Numbered from the stretch's first letter, positions 1 through 8,102 are shown. The stretch: DNA of 15,908 bases from Lachnospiraceae bacterium (GCA_900769175.1 CAAGFP010000258.1:1-15908), one strand, 5' to 3'. The notes: generated by a model from the letters alone, not told the origin. Made by a program: numbers and translations.

Positions 1-20
1 ACACGACGCTCTTCCGATCT
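1..20. other. Illumina TruSeq adapter remnant (artefact)
   Basis: The first 20 bases, ACACGACGCTCTTCCGATCT, are identical to the 3' end of the Illumina TruSeq read-1 adapter, as recalled from the published adapter sequence. They abut the coding start of a minus-strand gene and destroy its continuation. They are best read as untrimmed adapter assembled into a contig end, not as biological sequence. Base 21 is the first credible genomic base. Confidence 0.96.
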
Positions 21-94
21 ATAATTTCTTTTTCTAAGTCCGTAATCCGTTGCAGACGTTCCTTTAGCGCTTTTTCTTTTTCATCTAAATCCAA
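21..94 (-). CDS. N-terminal fragment of an unknown charged, probably helical protein
   Basis: Directly downstream of the SPFH gene, a GGAGG site at about 102-106 precedes a TTG start at 94 (a GTG at 100 is in the same frame but too close to the ribosome site). The frame stays open to base 21, where adapter sequence replaces the genome. The 24 visible codons read roughly LDLDEKEKALKERLQRITDL and onward. They are rich in Lys, Glu and Leu, as in a coiled coil or long helix. The gap to the SPFH stop is only 23 bases, so the two are probably cotranscribed. Too little is visible to name a family, and no function is proposed. Confidence 0.55.
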
Positions 95-117
95 TACCAC
101 ACCTCCAAAAGCTGTGA

Positions 118-1110
118 TTAATAAATAGATCCGCTGTTAACAATCGGCTGTGCATCCTTGTTTCCGCAAAGCACTACTAACAGATTACTAACCATCTGGG
201 CTTTTCTTTCGTCATCCAGAACAACAATTTCGTTTTCGTTTAACTGATTAATTGCCATTTCAACCATGCTGACAGCACCTTCTACAATTTTCTGTCTTGC
301 AGCAATTACGGCAACTGCCTGCTGTCTTTGAAGCATTGCGGCAGCAATCTCTTCTGAGTAGGATAGATGCGTAATTCTTACTTCCATAATTTCAAGTCCT
401 GCAAACGAAACTTTTTCCTGAAGTTCTTCTTTCATTTTCTCTGCAATTTCCTGACTGCTGCCACGCAGGGTCTTTTCTTCATGTCCATCATCCTCATTGT
501 CATCCAGATCATCATAAGGATATAATCTTGCAGTATTCCGAACAATCGAATCACACTGGGTGGATAGGAAGCTCTTATAGTTTTCAACCATAAACACCGC
601 CTTGGTCGGATCATTCACTTTCCAGATTACAATCGCACCGATAATAATCGGATTACCGAGAATATCATTGACCTTCTGTGTTCCGTTATCCAACGTATGA
701 ACCTTCGTGGAAATCTTCTTGCTGCCGGTTGTGGAAACAATGGTATTTCCTTTCGAATCCGTCTCAACCACCTTCTCCATGCCGGGGTTAAAAGCAGCTG
801 CGAACGGGTTTACAAAGAAATATCCGGGTGTTTTAATGGTTCCGTAGTAACGTCCGAACAAGGTTAAAACCAACGCTTCATTCGGATTCACTACATGAAG
901 TCCGGCAAACAAACTAAAGGAGAAGATTCCCATTACAATACCAAGAATAATAAAGGGAACTCCCCAAGCCGAAAAGGTTACAATGATGCAGCCGATTATC
1001 AGTACAAAAATGCTGACAAGTACCATGAAAATAGAAAACAACAGCATTAAAATTCCGGGCGCGCCCTTAATTTCTTTCTCAACAATTTGTTTTTTTGCAT
1101 CCTGACTCAT
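118..1110 (-). CDS. SPFH/band-7 domain membrane protein
   Basis: A 330-residue member of the SPFH (stomatin/prohibitin/flotillin/HflK-C) superfamily. The ATG at 1110 is chosen because a GGGAGG site lies just upstream; an in-frame start at 1155 would add 15 residues but lacks such a site. Two hydrophobic segments at about 20-45 and 50-70 anchor the protein. The band-7 domain follows from about residue 72 (VVNPNEALVLTLFGRYYGT) to about 280, with an acidic Asp/Glu-rich insert near 199-213 and an Ala/Gln-rich helix near 258-280, as usual at the end of these domains. Family members oligomerise in the membrane and organise microdomains or support membrane stress responses; the specific role here is unknown. 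It has its own upstream region with an unusual palindrome array, and a truncated gene follows within 23 bp. Confidence 0.9.
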   Translation of the reverse strand: MSQDAKKQIVEKEIKGAPGILMLLFSIFMVLVSIFVLIIGCIIVTFSAWGVPFIILGIVMGIFSFSLFAGLHVVNPNEALVLTLFGRYYGTIKTPGYFFVNPFAAAFNPGMEKVVETDSKGNTIVSTTGSKKISTKVHTLDNGTQKVNDILGNPIIIGAIVIWKVNDPTKAVFMVENYKSFLSTQCDSIVRNTARLYPYDDLDDNEDDGHEEKTLRGSSQEIAEKMKEELQEKVSFAGLEIMEVRITHLSYSEEIAAAMLQRQQAVAVIAARQKIVEGAVSMVEMAINQLNENEIVVLDDERKAQMVSNLLVVLCGNKDAQPIVNSGSIY

Positions 1111-1149
1111 AAAGTTTTCCTCCCTAAAAGAAAAAATAAATATGTATGG

Positions 1150-1212
1150 TATCAATTAATTTGATATGATATCGTTTTGTTTTGATATCATTTTGATATC
1201 ATCACAATATCA
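1150..1212. promoter_or_regulatory. Cluster of TGATATCA-type palindromes upstream of the SPFH gene
   Basis: Two perfect TGATATCA palindromes lie at 1183-1190 and 1194-1201, 11 bp centre to centre. A related TGATATGATATC lies at 1162-1173, and TATCAA/TTGATA form an inverted repeat at 1150-1166. Another partial copy (TCACAATATCAC) occupies 1202-1213. The cluster sits 40-100 bp before the SPFH start codon, where promoter and operator are expected. One-turn spacing of short palindromes would suit cooperative binding of a small dimeric regulator such as a ribbon-helix-helix protein; that reading is inference. No protein in the window is an obvious candidate for the binder. Confidence 0.6.
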
Positions 1213-1238
1213 CAGTAAAAATGCATTGTCAAGAAAAT

Positions 1239-1724
1239 TTAGATTGTTTTCTTCAAAAGAGTTTCATTGTTTCGTTTGGCTTCAACGAGTTTTTCGCCTT
1301 CGTAACAAAGTTTTAAATCAAAAAATTCGGATTCTTCCTCCAAAAGCCGGAAAAAAATTTTATCTCCTTCCCAGATAGGCAGTGAATAAACATCCTCTTT
1401 GGCAATCCATTCAAGAGTACCTTCATTACAATCCGTCAGTTCCCCTTCGAAGGCATCTGCCGTATATAAAAACATGTATTCACTTTCCCATTCATCACTG
1501 ATAAATGTAACGATTCCTCTTTGTCTGAATTGTTTGAGCACAAGACCGGTTTCTTCCTTCACTTCTCGAAGCAGGCACTCTGCCGGAGATTCCCCTTCTT
1601 CCAAATGACCACCCACTCCGACATATTTATCCTTATTACAGTCTTTTTCTTTTTTAATCCGGTGCATCATCAGATATGCACCGTCTTTTTCAATATAACA
1701 AAGTGTAGTAAGAGGAAGTCTCAT
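1239..1724 (-). CDS. Nudix hydrolase, MutT/8-oxo-dGTP diphosphatase-like
   Basis: A 161-residue Nudix hydrolase. The Nudix box spans residues 39-61: G39, E45, R53-E54, E57-E58 and G60 match the GX5EX7REUXEEXGU signature that binds Mg2+ and catalyses hydrolysis of nucleoside diphosphate linkages. The short length and the strand 'TTLCYIEKDGAYLMMHR' before the box resemble MutT-like 8-oxo-dGTP diphosphatases common in Clostridia, but substrate cannot be read from sequence. The ATG at 1724 overlaps the TGA of the upstream histidine kinase (ATGA, 4 bp), implying translational coupling. A role in sanitising oxidised nucleotides would fit the redox theme of the preceding genes, but that link is inferred only. 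Confidence 0.9.
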   Translation of the reverse strand: MRLPLTTLCYIEKDGAYLMMHRIKKEKDCNKDKYVGVGGHLEEGESPAECLLREVKEETGLVLKQFRQRGIVTFISDEWESEYMFLYTADAFEGELTDCNEGTLEWIAKEDVYSLPIWEGDKIFFRLLEEESEFFDLKLCYEGEKLVEAKRNNETLLKKTI

Positions 1725-3475
1725 AAATTCACCTCAATCCGGACGGTAGTTCCGACCTTAATTTCACTTTCAATCTGTATGGAACCACCCATCAATTCCA
1801 GAAGCAGCTTTACAATGTGAAGTCCGAGGCCGGAACTTTCTTTCACATCACTTCGGTTTTCGGTTTTATAGGATTCAAAAATCTGTTGCAAGAACTCCTC
1901 CTCCATTCCGATTCCCGTATCCTTGATTTCAAAACAGTATCTCCCGTTTTGACTGTTCGGGTCAAGTTCTTTGGCAGATAGCACAATTTCGCCTTTTTGC
2001 GTATATTTTTCTGCGTTTGACAATACATTTAACAGGATCTGTTTCAGATGGAGTTCACTTCCTGTAACCTCATCATGAACGACCCGGGAGCAATCCGTTT
2101 TCAATTCTACATCTTTCCCTTCCAGACGCCCCTGCGTAATAATACCAACCTGGTCAATCACGGAAGATAATGAAAATGTATTTCTTTCCAATACAATCGT
2201 TCCGCCTTCTATCAATGCTTCATCTAAGGATTTATGAATAAATTCGTCCATATGATCCAAAGTCAGCTCCATTTTATCCAGACAATCCTCGAAAAGTTCC
2301 GGGTCGTCTGCACTTTTTTCGGCAATCGTCAGCATACCGAGTATTCCGTTAATCGGGGTTCTGACATCATGGCTGATTCGGGAGATAAAGTCCCTTTTTT
2401 TTCTGTTTGTTTCTTCAATTTCCTTGGTTGCGGCATCAAGCACTTCATTCATACGCCGTTTTTCTTCAATCTGCTTTTCGCGGGCCGGACTAAAGAGACT
2501 GAAAAACAGGAAAAAGAGAAACAGGGAAATGATACCAATAAAAAAGAAGATAACGCCACCGATAATTGAGGAAACGAACTCTTTCGTATGCTTGGTAACC
2601 GCAGAATACGGAACAACAAATAAAACATACCAGTCCGGATTAACAGATGGCTGAAAGGAGATAAAATATTTTCCCTCCGGAGTATCTGAAAGAATCGTAG
2701 TATCTTTTAGTTCAAATAAATCTCTGGTATTAATTCTATCCTCTATGGAGCCGTTACATATTGCGTGAATAATGGTATACGTCTCCATAACTTCCCAGAT
2801 ATTCACTCCACGTTTTATTCCAATGATGTCTTCTCCGGCATATAAAACCGTCCCTTCCTTATCTATGACGAAACCAATGTTCTCCCTTTCGAAGGTATCG
2901 GTTCTTAGGGTTTCCACATAATTTGACATTGGGATACAGATTGCAGCGGATGATATAGTAACTCCGTCTTTGGTTACAATCTCTTCGGGAAGCGGCATTG
3001 CAAAGACCATTCTTCTGCGATCGATCAGCTCCGGAATGTCAATATCCAGAATCATGTTTTCAAACTGATCAATTTGTGCATTTTTCAGAAAATAACAAGT
3101 CCGGTTCCCAATCAGATGCCCCGTACCGTCCGGCTCAATCAAAACATAAATCTGATTCTCCATCATACTTTCCAGCGAATCTTCTCCGGTTCTTTTAAGG
3201 AGTTCTTCCGTGGTAAACATTCCGGAATCTGAAATGTTTTGCGTAAACATCCGAAGTTCCCGTTCGCTTCGAAGCTGCATCTGATTGTAAGTCTCCGACA
3301 ATTCCCTGGTCGTTTCCTCCATATGATAGGACCATTCCTCATACATACTTGTACGATAGATGGGCAAAAAGAAAAAACAGATCGCAGAAATATACACAAA
3401 TATAGCAAAAACGAATATGGCAATTACGATTATCCGTTGTTTTTTCATCTGGGAAACTGATAATTCCGATTTCAT
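1721..3475 (-). CDS. Membrane sensor histidine kinase with extracytoplasmic Cache-like domain
   Basis: A 584-residue sensor kinase. TM1 at about 13-40 and TM2 at about 301-328 bracket a roughly 260-residue extracytoplasmic domain with Cache-like features (for example FVIDKEGTVLYAGED at 202-216). After a coiled linker, the dimerisation domain carries the H box SRISHDVRTPINGIL with phospho-acceptor H369. The ATPase domain shows the N box (LLNVLSNAEKYT, N487), G1 box (DTGIGM, 519-524), F box (IFESY, 532-536) and G2 box (SGLGLHIVK, 548-556). All catalytic boxes are intact. The protein ends just after the ATPase domain, so it is not a hybrid kinase, and no response regulator lies in the window. 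The ATG at 3475 has GGAAGGAA upstream. It lies 96 bp after the FAD oxidoreductase gene and is coupled to the next Nudix gene. Confidence 0.93.
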   Translation of the reverse strand: MKSELSVSQMKKQRIIVIAIFVFAIFVYISAICFFFLPIYRTSMYEEWSYHMEETTRELSETYNQMQLRSERELRMFTQNISDSGMFTTEELLKRTGEDSLESMMENQIYVLIEPDGTGHLIGNRTCYFLKNAQIDQFENMILDIDIPELIDRRRMVFAMPLPEEIVTKDGVTISSAAICIPMSNYVETLRTDTFERENIGFVIDKEGTVLYAGEDIIGIKRGVNIWEVMETYTIIHAICNGSIEDRINTRDLFELKDTTILSDTPEGKYFISFQPSVNPDWYVLFVVPYSAVTKHTKEFVSSIIGGVIFFFIGIISLFLFFLFFSLFSPAREKQIEEKRRMNEVLDAATKEIEETNRKKRDFISRISHDVRTPINGILGMLTIAEKSADDPELFEDCLDKMELTLDHMDEFIHKSLDEALIEGGTIVLERNTFSLSSVIDQVGIITQGRLEGKDVELKTDCSRVVHDEVTGSELHLKQILLNVLSNAEKYTQKGEIVLSAKELDPNSQNGRYCFEIKDTGIGMEEEFLQQIFESYKTENRSDVKESSGLGLHIVKLLLELMGGSIQIESEIKVGTTVRIEVNL

Positions 3476-3571
3476 CCGGTCACATTCCTTCCTGACAACC
3501 CATCTCCTATGCTTTCATATCCTCTTTCGTATACAATTTACATCTAATGATTCGACTTCTTTTACTTCTGT

Positions 3572-5230
3572 TTAAACTTCTTCTTTTGTATCAATTCCCT
3601 TTACAGGTTCATTCGTATTCTGTTTTTCTTCTGTTTTCTTAACAGTATCTATCATTCCTGCCACCCGGCTTGTAATGTTTCGATTGATAAAATCTGCAAA
3701 TGTGGTCCTATTCTCCAAATCCTGAATCATTTTCACCGCAAGCTGCCCGGTGTATGCCGCATTGGGCACGCCACCCGGATATTTCAACCAGTGACTCGCC
3801 AGAAATACATTGTCCACACCGGATACCTTCTGGGAAATCTGCGCTCTCGGACTGATTGCAGTCGTTATATAACGCATAAAAGCTCCCTTCGTATCATTAT
3901 TTCTTCTTGCATAAGTGTACGGAGTCCATGCATCCAGATATTTGATTTTCCCTTCATATTGCGGGAAACGGGAAATAATTTCCCCGATAATCACTTCCGA
4001 TACATTTCTTTTTACCTGTTTGTAACGATTTACATCCTGTTTATAAAGTTTCTTCCAGAATTTATAATCCTTTTCATATTGGATAAACATGACCTGAATT
4101 ACGGTTTTCCCGGGTGGTGCAATATAATCTCCGTAATTTCTGTAATTCTTCACCGATATTCTGTCATAGGTCTGTCTTGCAATTTCAATCGGACGACAGG
4201 CAAAAGAAAGCGAATCTTTCACTTCCTCAAACAGGCCGTCTACCGCGAACGCAGCCTGAAATGCACTGTAGATTGGATATTCTTTCGTATGTCTTGTGAC
4301 ATAGTTCCAGATTTTATTCTTCGATTTCTTTAACAAATTTCTGTAAGTAAAATTCAAATCGCAACAACATATGATATAATCCGGCGTACAGACTTTCCCG
4401 TTCTCAAAGACAACGCAGTCTCCGTGACGGGTTTTAATTTTCCCAACCCCTTCGATTTGCGGGATTTTCCTTTTACGTAAAATAATCTGCTTCGCCGCCA
4501 TATTGGTTGCGATTGTACCGCCCAGTTCCCGATACCTTTGAATCAGGGAATCTGCCATCTGAATCGAACCGCCTTCAATTAAATCTGCGTTTCCGGCAAC
4601 AAAGAATCCATAGGCAACAATCAGCCAGTAGGACTCATATTCCTTTGCACTAAAATCGAGAATCAGATTTCTGATTGCGGGACTTTTGAACTTTTCTGCC
4701 CATTTTATATTATTTAAGCCGATGTATAAAACGGAACGTCTTGCGAAATCAAAGTTAGACAGTACGATTTCATCATCATTTGCCATCTTTTGAAGCTGTT
4801 CCCTGGTCAGTCCGTTCATAATCAGGTCATTCGCCACTTCCACACAATCCATGAAGAGATTGATTTCCATGGAATCTTCCGGAGAAATCTCAAGCATTTC
4901 TTTCCTTGTCCGTTTGGGATCCCGCCACAAGGTTACCGTTACGCCATCGGTTTCCGATGCAAAAAAATAAGGGCGTTGTACGAATTTCGTCTTCTCATTG
5001 AACACACCGGTTTCTTCCCAGATTCTGTACTGGGGTGTCGAAGGGTTCGTTCCGGTCAGCCAGTGCAGGCAGTTATCAATGGCATATCCGTCACGGTACC
5101 ATCCGCTCAGGCTTCCGCCCATGACTGTATTTTTTTCATATATGGTGGTATCAAAGCCGGCCATCTGTCCATAAATTCCGGCACTCAATCCGGCGACGCC
5201 TCCGCCAATGATTGCTATCGTTTTCTTCAT
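3572..5230 (-). CDS. CrtI/phytoene dehydrogenase-like FAD-dependent oxidoreductase
   Basis: A 552-residue flavoprotein of the phytoene-desaturase/retinol-saturase-like superfamily. The ATG at 5230 is preferred over the upstream in-frame start at 5251 because GGGGAG lies 7 bp before it and the Rossmann strand then begins at residue 4. It has the ADP-binding motif GGGVAG at 9-14 with E32 closing the fold, the second glycine pair at 38-39 and the DNCLHWL motif at 52-58. Near the C-terminus, NVFLASHWLKYPGGVPNAAY is the second FAD-contact motif of this family. A charged tail of about 45 residues follows. No carotenoid genes (crtB, crtE) are present, so a carotenoid substrate is unlikely; the substrate is unknown. 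It starts 27 bp after the phosphatase gene and probably belongs to the same operon. Confidence 0.88.
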   Translation of the reverse strand: MKKTIAIIGGGVAGLSAGIYGQMAGFDTTIYEKNTVMGGSLSGWYRDGYAIDNCLHWLTGTNPSTPQYRIWEETGVFNEKTKFVQRPYFFASETDGVTVTLWRDPKRTRKEMLEISPEDSMEINLFMDCVEVANDLIMNGLTREQLQKMANDDEIVLSNFDFARRSVLYIGLNNIKWAEKFKSPAIRNLILDFSAKEYESYWLIVAYGFFVAGNADLIEGGSIQMADSLIQRYRELGGTIATNMAAKQIILRKRKIPQIEGVGKIKTRHGDCVVFENGKVCTPDYIICCCDLNFTYRNLLKKSKNKIWNYVTRHTKEYPIYSAFQAAFAVDGLFEEVKDSLSFACRPIEIARQTYDRISVKNYRNYGDYIAPPGKTVIQVMFIQYEKDYKFWKKLYKQDVNRYKQVKRNVSEVIIGEIISRFPQYEGKIKYLDAWTPYTYARRNNDTKGAFMRYITTAISPRAQISQKVSGVDNVFLASHWLKYPGGVPNAAYTGQLAVKMIQDLENRTTFADFINRNITSRVAGMIDTVKKTEEKQNTNEPVKGIDTKEEV

Positions 5231-5257
5231 ATAAATTCTCCCCGATCCCATTTCCGG

Positions 5258-6433
5258 CTAAAAATAGCTGACCTTAATCTTCTTTCCCATTTTTTTAAGG
5301 CAGTCGGATAAATCCTCTACCAATTTCATTTTAATATTATAATTGATGGGCAAATCCGGATTCTGATGCGCGGGATTCATTGCCCGTCCAACATAAAAAT
5401 TAATGTCGGTTGCTTCTTCGAATAAGAGTCTGGATATCATCGACGCTCCGTCACGCTTGTAATCCCACTGCTCGTAATTCTTATTCTCCTCCAGGTAATC
5501 AAGGGCATTCATTAATACCTTATTCACGGTAATGACTCCTTCGGTCACTAAGTCTACGCCTTCAATTTCGGCCGTAGGAGGCACATCGCTGTCTTTGTCA
5601 TAGTTTAAATTGGCTTTCACCGGTTTTCCCAGCCATTTTGCCGCTATGGAAGAAGTAGTTCCGCCACAGATAATGTGTTTTCCTTCTTTTGAAAAGAAAA
5701 GACTCATCATTCTGTCACAATCATCCGGATTGGATGGTGGCCCGAATAAAATATTCATCGGGACACGTTTTCTTATTCTTACAACACAGGCAGTCGTATC
5801 GTCTCCGGGCTTTCCGCCGTATAACCGGTTACATTCGTCCACAAGCATGGTCGCAAGGATTTTGGCAGTGTAACCTACCGGCGCAAGAACTTCCATGAAG
5901 TCTGCAATATCTTCCACTTTCCAGCCAAAATTGAATGCTGAGCCGATTCCGGCATGCGGGCATCCGTCACTCATTGCTATAAATACATCATTTTCTTTCA
6001 GACGAATCGAGGATTTATATATTTTTTTACCTTCAATATTCATCTCCGTTTTCGGATAATCATAAATCTTTTCATCACGAATCAGTATGATTTGCGGATT
6101 GTCATACTGGATTAACTCCGCAACCTGATTCTGAATCAGATGAATAATGGTAAAGGTTGAATATGCCACTCCGCGTACCGAACAGATCGGAAGCGTTGCT
6201 GCTATGGTCGAAACACACTCTTCAATGGAAAGTCCTGCTGCCATCATGGTAGAAATGATTTTTGAAGTCAAAGTAGATAAAATGCTGGCTTTAACGCCGG
6301 AGCCGAGTCCGTCCGCCAATACTATGACCATCGAATTGTCTCCGTCTTCAACAATGTCTACATGATCTCCGCACAACTGTTCTCCGACATGGTTTATACT
6401 TTTATATCCGATATCAACGCATAAATCATTCAT
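5258..6433 (-). CDS. SpoIIE-type PP2C protein serine/threonine phosphatase
   Basis: A 391-residue protein. The ATG at 6433, with AAAGGAG about 10 bp upstream, is preferred over an in-frame TTG at 6439. Residues about 1-222 form a SpoIIE/PP2C-like phosphatase domain: ADGLGSG (D41, G42), SDGCPHAG (D156) and KPGDDTTACVV (D211, D212) are the metal-binding acidic motifs of the family. Residues about 229-391 form a separate C-terminal region, starting near NILFGPPSNPDDCDRM, which I cannot assign. No membrane segments are seen, so it is cytoplasmic, unlike SpoIIE itself. The start overlaps the end of the PAS-hydrogenase gene by 8 bp, indicating coupled translation. The likely role is to dephosphorylate a partner protein in response to the state of the hydrogenase-like sensor; the target is not visible here. 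Confidence 0.9.
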   Translation of the reverse strand: MNDLCVDIGYKSINHVGEQLCGDHVDIVEDGDNSMVIVLADGLGSGVKASILSTLTSKIISTMMAAGLSIEECVSTIAATLPICSVRGVAYSTFTIIHLIQNQVAELIQYDNPQIILIRDEKIYDYPKTEMNIEGKKIYKSSIRLKENDVFIAMSDGCPHAGIGSAFNFGWKVEDIADFMEVLAPVGYTAKILATMLVDECNRLYGGKPGDDTTACVVRIRKRVPMNILFGPPSNPDDCDRMMSLFFSKEGKHIICGGTTSSIAAKWLGKPVKANLNYDKDSDVPPTAEIEGVDLVTEGVITVNKVLMNALDYLEENKNYEQWDYKRDGASMISRLLFEEATDINFYVGRAMNPAHQNPDLPINYNIKMKLVEDLSDCLKKMGKKIKVSYF

Positions 6434-8102
6434 CAGCAATGGACTCCTTTAACTTGCTTAATGCAATCTTTGTTTCTGCTGCCGTTTCTCCGAGTAAGGA
6501 TGCGATTTCCTGAACAATTCTCATCTGTTTATCAACAACGGAATCCGCAACCTCAATTGTCTGACGACTGATTTCTTCCTTGCGGATTCTTTCATCTTCT
6601 TCATCTGTAACATCTCTCATAATACATAAAAGATTTCGTCCCTCATCTGCCGGCACAATCGTCTGTACCACGAAGCGCTTATACTCCGCAAGATAAGCCC
6701 TCTGATTATAGATTCCTCTTTTGCTGTCTCTTACTTTCATAAAGGAAGACGGTTCTAAAATACGAATCACCTGATCCCCTAATACATCGTTTGCAGAATT
6801 TAAATTAGTTAATTTCAGAGCAGCTTCGTTGATTTGCTGGACCTCTAATTTGTCATTGAGAATAATCAATGCATTCGGACTGTTTTTAAACATGGTATCC
6901 GAAAGGTTTTCTGCTTTGTCTTTCAGGAAAGGAAGACACATGGAAACATCGGCCTTGCCCTGATAAATCGCTGCTGCCTTTTCCCTGCAGGTATTGTATC
7001 CGCAGGAGCCGCAGTTTAGTTCATCCGAAGGCTGATTTTTGCCCATCTGATGCAGAATCTCTTTAATTTCTGTCTCCGAAGGCATCATTTTATTACGGAA
7101 AACAGGATCAAAGCTTTGCTTCATTTCAACAATTTCCGGTTGTGCTACATCGAAATCTTTCGCTCCGGCATAATTGGAAACCAGTAAATAATCCGAAACC
7201 GGGCTTTTATGGTACTTCTCCATAATCGGGCCGCCGACACAGCTGCCTGTACAGGCTGACATTTCAATGAAACAATTATGAATATTTCCCCGCTCGATTT
7301 CTTTTAATGCACTGATACAGTTTTCCACTCCGTCGAGGCACAAATATGTATAGTTCTGCTGGTCCGTTTTCATCGTTTTGAGAATACCGCCGGTCGTAGG
7401 AAAGAAACGGGCTTTGCTGTCTTCCCGGTTGTCGCATTCTTTTCTTATCTCGATATGATTCTGATTCAGCCATTCGGTCACTTCTTCAAAGGTTAAGGTT
7501 GCATCTACAATTCCTTTGTAATAATCGGCCTCATCCTTTTTCGCTACGCAGGGACCGATAAATACTGTTTTGGCATTCGGAACCCTTCTTTTAATATCCA
7601 GACAATGAGCCTGCATCGGCGAGTGTACATCCGCTAAATATTGCAAAAGATTCGGAAAGTATTTCCGAATCAGAAGATTAATCGAATGACAACAGGAAGA
7701 AATAACGATATCACGGTTCTCTTCTTCCAGAATTCTTTCATATTCACGTTTTACCATGGTTGCGCCAATTGCTGTTTCTTCTACTCCCGCAAATCCCAGC
7801 TGCATCAGTGCTTCTGCCATGGCATCAATTCCGCACCCCTCATAATTTGCGATAAAAGAAGGCGCCAGACTTACATAAACCGGGTCATTGCCCTGCAGCA
7901 GAACACGGACCTTCTCCGTATCATTTACGATTTCTTTTGCCCCCTGCGGGCATACCACGAAACAGCGTCCGCAAAGGATACAGTCATCTCCGATAATATT
8001 CGCCTGTCCCGCTGAGAAACGAATGGATTTCACCGGACAATTCCGAATACATTTATAACAATTTTTGCAATTTGATTTCTTTAACCGTAAACAGGATGAC
8101 AT
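6426..8102 (-). CDS. Group C-like (putatively sensory) [FeFe]-hydrogenase with PAS domain
   Basis: A 558-residue multidomain protein. N-terminal 2[4Fe-4S] ferredoxin: C12, C15, C18, C22 and C41, C44, C47, C51. H-cluster domain at about 70-325: L1 motif SSCCHS (C137, C138), L2 motif GPCVAKKDE (C185, K188) and L3 motif EMSACTGSCVGG (C284, C288). All four expected H-cluster cysteine ligands (C138, C185, C284, C288) are present. An extra Fe-S domain follows with C364, C367, C372 and C389 (CGSCGYNTC pattern), then a PAS domain at about 402-500, then a helical tail (about 502-555) resembling the start of a kinase dimerisation helix without any kinase. This layout matches the putative sensory group C enzymes rather than catalytic group A. 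GGAGGAG precedes the ATG. It is cotranscribed with two small ferredoxins upstream and a phosphatase downstream. Confidence 0.9.
   Translation of the reverse strand: MSSCLRLKKSNCKNCYKCIRNCPVKSIRFSAGQANIIGDDCILCGRCFVVCPQGAKEIVNDTEKVRVLLQGNDPVYVSLAPSFIANYEGCGIDAMAEALMQLGFAGVEETAIGATMVKREYERILEEENRDIVISSCCHSINLLIRKYFPNLLQYLADVHSPMQAHCLDIKRRVPNAKTVFIGPCVAKKDEADYYKGIVDATLTFEEVTEWLNQNHIEIRKECDNREDSKARFFPTTGGILKTMKTDQQNYTYLCLDGVENCISALKEIERGNIHNCFIEMSACTGSCVGGPIMEKYHKSPVSDYLLVSNYAGAKDFDVAQPEIVEMKQSFDPVFRNKMMPSETEIKEILHQMGKNQPSDELNCGSCGYNTCREKAAAIYQGKADVSMCLPFLKDKAENLSDTMFKNSPNALIILNDKLEVQQINEAALKLTNLNSANDVLGDQVIRILEPSSFMKVRDSKRGIYNQRAYLAEYKRFVVQTIVPADEGRNLLCIMRDVTDEEDERIRKEEISRQTIEVADSVVDKQMRIVQEIASLLGETAAETKIALSKLKESIADE

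Noticed and set aside
3791..4333. Long plus-strand reading frame opposite the FAD oxidoreductase
   Set aside because: It lies entirely antisense to a gene with clear FAD motifs, and its translation is low-complexity with no domain.
3572..5230. Phytoene desaturase in a carotenoid pathway
   Set aside because: Family likeness only; no carotenoid synthesis genes nearby and the context is redox signalling.
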